Assembly: GCA_016215555.1 (NCBI GenBank) | Contig: JACRJC010000034.1 | Span: forward strand, 62,001 to 126,000 | Direction: 5' to 3' | Length of the DNA stretch: 64,000 nucleotides | Source of the DNA: Rhodospirillales bacterium | Lineage (GTDB): Bacteria; Pseudomonadota; Alphaproteobacteria; Rhodospirillales; WMHbin7 | Shown: in pieces, positions 59,122 through 64,000 of the stretch | Position numbering within the stretch: the stretch's first letter is position 1 | How the letters are laid out: every line of letters starts with the position of its first letter | The notes under the pieces: model-generated | Told to the model about the DNA's origin: nothing | The model's input: the letters and a program-made list of their open reading frames with translations, nothing else | Databases searched by the model: none | Program-made: the position numbers and the translations under genes

Positions 59122-60161
59122 GGGCTGGATACCTCAAACTTATCGTTTATTTCCAATGAGATAGTATGGCCGAGACGGGTCTCGGCGGTCTTCAGAGCCG
59201 CCGCCAGCCGACCTTTAAGCAGATCCAGAACCGGCCCCGGGGCGGCCAGGCGCGGGCGCGCGGCGGGGTTGGTCTTGACCAGGGCCAGGGCCCGGCGCAG
59301 GCCCTCATAGGCCATCGCCTCGGGCCCTTGAAAAAGATCGGCCAGGCTGGGGGTCCGGCGCTCGCGCGACAGTTCGACCAGCCCCAGGGGGGTGATGCCG
59401 CCGATATGAAGCGGCGTTTCGTCCCTGGCCGCCTCGGCCTTCAGGATTTCGAGAATCCGGCCCAGGCGCTTCCTGGGCAATCCCGCGAAATCTACGAGAA
59501 TCCTTCCAGCCAGATTGCGCAACCGGATCTGGCTGGCCACGGCCAGCGCCGCCTCGCGATTGGCCTGGAATTTGGCGTCCTGCCCTTTCTGCGCCCCGCT
59601 ATCGACATCGATGGCCGTCAGCGCCGCCGTGCGCTCGATGAGCAACCGTCCGCCCGAGGGCAGCCGGACCAGGGGACTTAGCGCTTCCTCGAGCGCCTCG
59701 GCGGCCCCGGATGTTTCGAACGGGTCTTGGGCCGATGCGGGCTTGCTTTCCAGAATCTCGTCCGCCTGGCCCCTGGCCTGAAGCTCGGACAAGGGATCGG
59801 CGGGCGCCAGCAGGCGTAAGGGCGGCATGGCCCCTTGGGGGACAATCAGGTCCTTGGGGAGGTCCAGCGACAGACGCGCCCCTTTTTCGCCCTGCGGATC
59901 GGCCTTGACGCGCACAACCACCGCCTCGCCCTCGCCGACCTGATGCTTGCCGAGATTGAGAAAGCCCGGCTGGGCCAGGCCGATCTCGACGAAGGCGGCG
60001 CCGATGCCGGCTTCAAGCTTCGTCACCCGGCCCAGATAGACGGCCCCCACATAGGGAGCCCCGTCATCGCGGGCCGCGCGAATGGCCACCACCCGCCCCT
60101 CCTCGATCCTTGCATAGCGGCGCTCGCCGGGCGAGGAGGAGATGACCAATTGGACGGTCAT
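59118..60161 (-). CDS. Short RNase E/G family protein
   Basis: 347 aa, shorter than RNase G (about 490). An S1-like N-terminal part (YVGAVYLGRVTKLEAGIGAAFVEIG) and the catalytic DNase I-like domain with TAIDVDSG and ILVDFAG (two Mg Asp residues) are kept. The C-terminal zinc-link and small domain of E. coli RNase E are absent. It is a standard alphaproteobacterial form next to maf and yacG. It probably processes rRNA or mRNA 5' ends. Confidence 0.9.
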   Translation of the reverse strand: MTVQLVISSSPGERRYARIEEGRVVAIRAARDDGAPYVGAVYLGRVTKLEAGIGAAFVEIGLAQPGFLNLGKHQVGEGEAVVVRVKADPQGEKGARLSLDLPKDLIVPQGAMPPLRLLAPADPLSELQARGQADEILESKPASAQDPFETSGAAEALEEALSPLVRLPSGGRLLIERTAALTAIDVDSGAQKGQDAKFQANREAALAVASQIRLRNLAGRILVDFAGLPRKRLGRILEILKAEAARDETPLHIGGITPLGLVELSRERRTPSLADLFQGPEAMAYEGLRRALALVKTNPAARPRLAAPGPVLDLLKGRLAAALKTAETRLGHTISLEINDKFEVSSP

Positions 60162-60736
60162 ATCGCCCCCGCCCCTTTTAGCAAGGCGTAGGTTTCGTGC
60201 AGAGCCAGTCCCACCACATTCGAATAGGAACCCGACAGAAACGAAACGAAGGCGGCGGCGCGGCCCTGAATGGCGTAGCCGCCGGCCTTGCCCACCCCCT
60301 CGCCCGAGGCGGCATAGGCGGCGGTTTCCTTAGGCTCGAGGCGCTTGAAGGTGACCGTGGTGGCGACCCGCCGGTCCCAATGTCGCCCCTCGGGCCCCAG
60401 CAGGCAGATGCCGCCCAGCACCTTGTGGCGGCGCCCGGACAATCGCTTCAGGCAGGCGGCCACCATATCGGCGTTTTCGGCCTTGGGCAGGATGCGCCGG
60501 CCCAGGGCGACCACCGTATCGGCCCCCAGCACATAGGCGCCGGGATGGCGGGCCGCCACCAGGCGGGCCTTTTCATAGGCCAGACGCCTTGCATGGGCCA
60601 GCGGCAGTTCATTGTCCAGGGGGGATTCGTCGCAATCGGCGGCGTCGATGGCGCCGGGGACGATGCCGATCTGGGCCAGAAGCTCTTGGCGGCGGGGCGA
60701 GGCCGAGGCCAGGATCAAGGATGGACCTAGGCGCAT
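60158..60736 (-). CDS. maf: Maf-family nucleoside triphosphate pyrophosphatase
   Basis: 192 aa. SLILASASPRRQELL at the N-terminus and GADTVVALGRRILPKAEN, where catalytic Asp and Lys lie, are canonical. VVGLALHETYALL ends the protein. It hydrolyses non-canonical or pyrimidine NTPs. The start ATG 60734-60736 follows infA by 8 bp. The rng start overlaps its stop (ATGA). Confidence 0.95.
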   Translation of the reverse strand: MRLGPSLILASASPRRQELLAQIGIVPGAIDAADCDESPLDNELPLAHARRLAYEKARLVAARHPGAYVLGADTVVALGRRILPKAENADMVAACLKRLSGRRHKVLGGICLLGPEGRHWDRRVATTVTFKRLEPKETAAYAASGEGVGKAGGYAIQGRAAAFVSFLSGSYSNVVGLALHETYALLKGAGAI

Positions 60737-60744
60737 CGCCAGAT

Positions 60745-60963
60745 CTACTTGAAACGGAAGGTGATGCGGCCCTTGGTCAAATCGTAGGGCGTCATTTCCA
60801 CATTCACGCGGTCGCCGGCCAGCACCCGGATGCGGTTCTTGCGCATCTTGCCCGACGTATGGGCCAGAATTTCGTGCTCGTTGTCGAGTTTCACTCGGAA
60901 CATGGCGTTGGGCAGGATTTCCTCCACAGTGCCCGAAAACTCGATGCCGTCTTCTTTGGCCAT
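60745..60963 (-). CDS. infA: Translation initiation factor IF-1
   Basis: 72 aa, exact family length. [20 protein letters not shown] and [18 protein letters not shown] are characteristic of the OB fold of IF-1. The start at ATG 60961-60963 follows AAAGGAGG. It heads infA-maf-rng-yacG and diverges from the PPK2 gene. Confidence 0.97.
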   Translation of the reverse strand: MAKEDGIEFSGTVEEILPNAMFRVKLDNEHEILAHTSGKMRKNRIRVLAGDRVNVEMTPYDLTKGRITFRFK

Positions 60964-61094
60964 CCAGCCTCCTTTGGTGAAATTGGGTGCCCCTTGATGC
61001 GTCCAAGCCGGCATGACGTCAAGAGGAATCCTTGTTTTCACGGGCCGTCTGGTCCAGGATGGGGCGGGGTTCCGATATCACAAGGGGGATCAAG

Positions 61095-62729
61095 ATGTTC
61101 CAGACCGCCGAGCTTGGCCAAAAGGTTTCCAGGGAAGATTTCGACCGCATTTCCCAGGAGCTGCGCACCGACCTTTTGTCCCTGCAGAATGACCTGCGCA
61201 AATGCGACTTCCCGGTCATCCTGGTCTTCGCCGGCGTCGATGGCGGCGGCAAGGGCGAAACCGTCAACCTTTTGAACGAGTGGATGGACCCGCGCTGGAT
61301 CGTGACCCGGGCCTACAGCATGCCCTCGGACGAGGAAAGCGAGCGCCCCTTCTATTGGCGCTTCTGGCGCGACCTGCCGCCCAAGGGCCAGGTCGGCCTG
61401 TTCCTCAGCAGCTGGTATTCCAATCCCATCAACGGCCATGTCTGCAAGGACATCTCGACGCCCGAATTCGACACCCAGCTCGACCGCATCCTGGCCTTCG
61501 AAAAAACCCTGGCCGACGACGGCGCCCTGATCATCAAATTCTGGCTGCATCTAAGCAAGGCCGCCCAGAAGCGCCGCCTGAAGGCGCTGGAAAAGGACAA
61601 GCTGCAAAGCTGGCGCGTCACCAAGCAGGACTGGAAGAACTGGAAGAATTACGACCGTTTCATCGCCACGGCGGAGCATGCGCTCAGCAAGACCAGCACC
61701 GGCCACGCGCCTTGGGAAATCGTCGAAGGCGAGGATAGCCGTTTCAGAAGCCTGACCGTGCTGACCCAGGTCCGCGACGCCATTCGAAAGCACATGGTCG
61801 AGCGGGCGGCCAAGCGCAAGCTGGCCGCAGAACTGGCCGCCCAAAGCAACGCCAAGCGCGAGGCCGAACTGGCCGATGTCCACAGCAAAAGAAAGACGCT
61901 GGAGAAAAGCGCACAGGCTTCCAGCGCCAAAAATAGCAAGGGCAAGACCAAGGCGGTCAAGGCCGAGGAGGGCATTGTCGCCGCCCTGACGCCCCAGGGC
62001 AAGCTGATGCCGCGCACCGTGCTTTCCGCCATGGACATGACCCAGAAGCTTGAGAAGAAGGAATACGGACTGGCGCTGAAAAAGGCGAGGGCCGAACTGG
62101 CGCTTTTGCACCGCGAGGCCAAGGCCCGGGGGATTTCGACGCTTCTTGTTTTCGAGGGATCGGATGCGGCCGGCAAGGGCGGCGCCATCCGCCGCCTGAC
62201 CGCCGGCCTGGACGCCCGCGACTATCGCGTCACCCCCATCGCCGCCCCCACCGACGAGGAGCGGGCCCAGCATTATCTGTGGCGTTTCTGGCGCCATATT
62301 CCCCGCGCCGGACGCCTGACCATTTTCGACCGCAGTTGGTACGGCCGCGTGCTGGTCGAGCGCGTCGAAGGTTTCGCCCGGAGCGAGGAATGGCAGCGCG
62401 CCTATGCCGAAATCAACGATTTCGAGGAACAGATCGCCCAGCACGGCACCGTGCTGGCCAAGTTCTGGGTGCATATCACCAAGGACGAACAGTACCGCCG
62501 CTTCAAGGAGCGCGAGACCATCGCCTATAAGAAATGGAAGCTGACCGACGAGGATTGGCGCAACCGCGCCAAATGGGACGATTACGAAATCGCCGTCAAT
62601 GAATTGGTCGAACGCACCAGCACCCGCCATGCCCCCTGGATTTTGGTCGAGGGCAATGACAAAAGCTTCGCCCGCGTGAAGATCATCCAGTCGGTGGCCG
62701 ACCTCTTGAAGAAGCGGCTGGCGAAGTAA
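61095..62729 (+). CDS. Two-domain polyphosphate kinase 2 (polyphosphate:AMP phosphotransferase type)
   Basis: 544 aa with two PPK2 domains joined by about 60 helical, Lys-rich residues (AKNSKGKTKAVKAEE). Walker A is GVDGGGKGE in domain 1 and GSDAAGKGG in domain 2. Walker B-like blocks are FLSSWYSNPI and FDRSWYGRVL. Fused two-domain enzymes phosphorylate AMP to ADP at the expense of polyphosphate (class II). ATG 61095 is preceded by AAGGGGG at 6 nt; the 21 codons upstream have no ribosome site. Confidence 0.93.
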   Translation: MFQTAELGQKVSREDFDRISQELRTDLLSLQNDLRKCDFPVILVFAGVDGGGKGETVNLLNEWMDPRWIVTRAYSMPSDEESERPFYWRFWRDLPPKGQVGLFLSSWYSNPINGHVCKDISTPEFDTQLDRILAFEKTLADDGALIIKFWLHLSKAAQKRRLKALEKDKLQSWRVTKQDWKNWKNYDRFIATAEHALSKTSTGHAPWEIVEGEDSRFRSLTVLTQVRDAIRKHMVERAAKRKLAAELAAQSNAKREAELADVHSKRKTLEKSAQASSAKNSKGKTKAVKAEEGIVAALTPQGKLMPRTVLSAMDMTQKLEKKEYGLALKKARAELALLHREAKARGISTLLVFEGSDAAGKGGAIRRLTAGLDARDYRVTPIAAPTDEERAQHYLWRFWRHIPRAGRLTIFDRSWYGRVLVERVEGFARSEEWQRAYAEINDFEEQIAQHGTVLAKFWVHITKDEQYRRFKERETIAYKKWKLTDEDWRNRAKWDDYEIAVNELVERTSTRHAPWILVEGNDKSFARVKIIQSVADLLKKRLAK

Positions 62730-62754
62730 TCGGCGGGATTTTCCGGCAAAAGAA

Positions 62755-62784
62755 AACCGGCAACGTTGCGAAACGTTGCCGGTT
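62755..62784 (-). terminator. Terminator after the cytochrome operon
   Basis: A perfect 13-bp stem, AACCGGCAACGTT / AACGTTGCCGGTT (62755-62767 and 62772-62784). On the minus strand it is followed by TTTTCTTTT, right after the NapC-type gene; on the plus strand it lies 26 bp after PPK2 and may act in both directions. Confidence 0.9.
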
Positions 62785-62803
62785 CTCCAAAACAAAAAGC
62801 TGT

Positions 62804-63421
62804 TCAGTCCTCTCGGGGCGGCAGCTTGTGGGCGACGCCCTTATGGCACTGAACGCAGGTCTTGCCTTCCAGCGCCGCCTGCGGATGGCGGATTCTGGCG
62901 GCATTGCTTTGCTTATCGACATTCATCGAATCATAGGTATGGCAAGAGCGGCATTCGCGGGAATCGCTCTTGATCATATAGGTCCAGACCCGGTCCGCCA
63001 GTTCGCCGCGCTTGGCGTTGAACTTTTCCTCGGTGTCGATGGTGCCGCGGATTTCGGCGATGATGTCGTTGACGGCGAAGAACTTGCGCACCAGCTTGGG
63101 CCCCAACTGCTTGGGAACATGGCAGTCATGACACTGCGCATGGGCGCCCGAGCGGTTTTTGTAGTGGACGAATTCCTTGTACTCGTCGTAGTTCCTCTGC
63201 ATCGAATGGCAAGAAGTGCAGAATTCGGTGCGGTTGGTCCATTCGATGGCGGTGACGAATCCGGCCATGGACAAAATGCCGGCCACGAACACGATGACGT
63301 ACACGCCCAGCGACTTGCACAGCAGCTTCTTCTTGGAGGACGGCTGCTTCGAGTGCCGCTCGGTTTGAGCGGCACTCTTGGCGTCTTTTCCAGCCTCGCT
63401 TGGCTTCTTGGCCGGGCTCAT
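62804..63421 (-). CDS. NapC/NirT-family tetraheme cytochrome c
   Basis: 205 aa. A TM anchor (SLGVYVIVFVAGILSMAGFV) and four CXXCH heme sites (CTSCH, CHDCH, CRSCH, CVQCH). NapC/NirT proteins take electrons from quinol to periplasmic reductases. The N-terminus has 35 Lys/Ser-rich cytoplasmic residues, longer than usual. ATG 63419-63421 shares one base with the stop of the upstream diheme cytochrome gene, so the two act together. Confidence 0.93.
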   Translation of the reverse strand: MSPAKKPSEAGKDAKSAAQTERHSKQPSSKKKLLCKSLGVYVIVFVAGILSMAGFVTAIEWTNRTEFCTSCHSMQRNYDEYKEFVHYKNRSGAHAQCHDCHVPKQLGPKLVRKFFAVNDIIAEIRGTIDTEEKFNAKRGELADRVWTYMIKSDSRECRSCHTYDSMNVDKQSNAARIRHPQAALEGKTCVQCHKGVAHKLPPRED

Positions 63422-64000
63422 TATTCGGGCAACGACTGAGCGTGAGCCAGAATGTCGGCGGCGATGCTGGGATCGAGCGAACGCAGGGCCGGCATGGCTT
63501 CGCCGGACTGGCCGTTCAGCGACTTGTGCAGCAACTGCCAGGGGTCGCCCTTCAGAGCGCCAACGGCGGCGCCGGTGCTGACCTTCTTGCCGTCGGTGCC
63601 GTGGCAGCCGGCGCACAGCGTGTTGAAATAGATCTCGCCCTTGGCGGCGTTGCCCTTGGGCTTGCCGGAAGCGGGATCGATATATTTGCCGAGATCGGGC
63701 AGGCCCTTCGAAATGAAGAGGGCCATATCGTTGGCGTCCTGGGGCTGCAGCTTGCCGGCATAGGCGTGCTTGGCGTCCATGATGACGGCGGCGATGGCCT
63801 TGACGTCCTTGCCGGCCATGCCGGCAACGCCCTTGATGCCGGTGGCGTGGTCGGTCTTGCCGGCAACGCCGTCCTTGCCCTTGAAATCCCAGCCATGGCA
63901 TTCCTTGCAGCGCCAGGACTGCTTGGGATATTTGCCCGAGGCGGGATAGGCGGGATGCGTGTCCTCTGGCCGGTTCTGCTTGATTTCCTTGAACCAGTTG
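63421..64000 (-). CDS. Diheme cytochrome c (5' end outside window)
   Basis: At least 192 residues, open at the right edge. Two heme motifs are seen, CKECH near the visible N-terminus and CAGCH about 75 residues later. Between them is a Lys/Ala-rich stretch; the last section SLDPSIAADILAHAQSLPE resembles cytochrome c domains. The start and signal peptide lie beyond 64000. Given the NapC partner it is probably a periplasmic electron donor or acceptor in anaerobic respiration; it could equally belong to a nirT-type nitrite-reductase operon. Confidence 0.85.
   Translation of the reverse strand, partial: NWFKEIKQNRPEDTHPAYPASGKYPKQSWRCKECHGWDFKGKDGVAGKTDHATGIKGVAGMAGKDVKAIAAVIMDAKHAYAGKLQPQDANDMALFISKGLPDLGKYIDPASGKPKGNAAKGEIYFNTLCAGCHGTDGKKVSTGAAVGALKGDPWQLLHKSLNGQSGEAMPALRSLDPSIAADILAHAQSLPE

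Noticed and set aside
1-64000. tRNA, rRNA, IS transposase or prophage genes
   Set aside because: I read through for CCA-type arms, transposase and integrase motifs, and phage structural genes and found none that could be supported.

Overview
This 64 kb window looks like a chromosomal piece of a high-GC, microaerophilic alphaproteobacterium, most likely Rhodospirillales and close to Magnetospirillum or Phaeospirillum. That placement rests on a form II RuBisCO Calvin cluster, a cbb3 oxidase locus with its own FNR-type regulator, a 2-oxoacid:ferredoxin oxidoreductase, NapC-type cytochromes, and alphaproteobacterial families such as DUF1491, DUF1285 and an infA-maf-rng-yacG operon. It comes from reading protein sequences, not from a database search.

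Layout. 1-3.5 kb: biotin genes bioF-bioD-bioA (bioA runs off the left edge) and a rhodanese. 3.5-6.4 kb: palindromic repeats, then thrS-infC. 6.5-12.4 kb: an unknown protein, a BaeSR-like two-component system, DUF1491, a CheY-type regulator, a HIT protein and an exported protein. 12.4-13.05 kb: a HepT/MntA-type toxin-antitoxin pair. 13-16 kb: a 996-residue membrane-anchored coiled-coil protein. 16.2-19.3 kb: DUF1285, Nudix, TlyA, an AhpD-like protein and a FlaG-like protein. 19.4-22.6 kb: a Ni/Co ECF transporter with NikR. 22.9-32.5 kb: a Calvin-Benson cluster (glpX, prk, tkt, fba, rpe, then cbbM and a second prk), interrupted by a DUF6516/HTH pair and headed by an atypical LuxR-type response regulator. 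32.7-36.9 kb: an FNR-box-driven 35-residue membrane protein, a lipoprotein, a beta-helix membrane protein, a universal stress protein and panC. 37.2-46.3 kb: fnr and ccoSIHG, then ccoPQON, all on the minus strand. 46.4-52 kb: RlmI-like methyltransferase, AcuI-like reductase, an alpha/beta hydrolase paired with a duplicated membrane protein, and cobD. 52-55.2 kb: korAB, with korB fused to a ferritin-like domain. 55.7-56.5 kb: a small coiled-coil/HEPN-like pair. 56.5-62.7 kb: AsnC-domain protein, DEAD-box helicase, yacG, rng, maf, infA and PPK2. 62.8-64 kb: NapC/NirT cytochrome and a diheme cytochrome c that leaves the window.

How it fits together. The oxidase cluster reads as a self-contained low-oxygen module. 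A perfect FNR box (46277-46290) lies at class II spacing ahead of ccoN, and the FNR-like protein encoded beyond ccoS keeps four cysteines and the E-x2-SR recognition helix. A near-perfect FNR box drives the tiny membrane protein at 32794-32901. The Calvin cluster carries two phosphoribulokinases of different subfamilies, and its cbbM promoter holds an array of GGGTRG motifs. A 14-bp piece of that promoter recurs upstream of korA.

Most unusual items: the KorB-ferritin fusion, the hydrolase/duplicated-membrane-protein pair, the paired PRKs, a 274-bp foldback element exactly filling the fnr-panC gap, the FNR-controlled microprotein, a LuxR-type regulator without its phosphoacceptor Asp, and a probable AUC start codon for infC.
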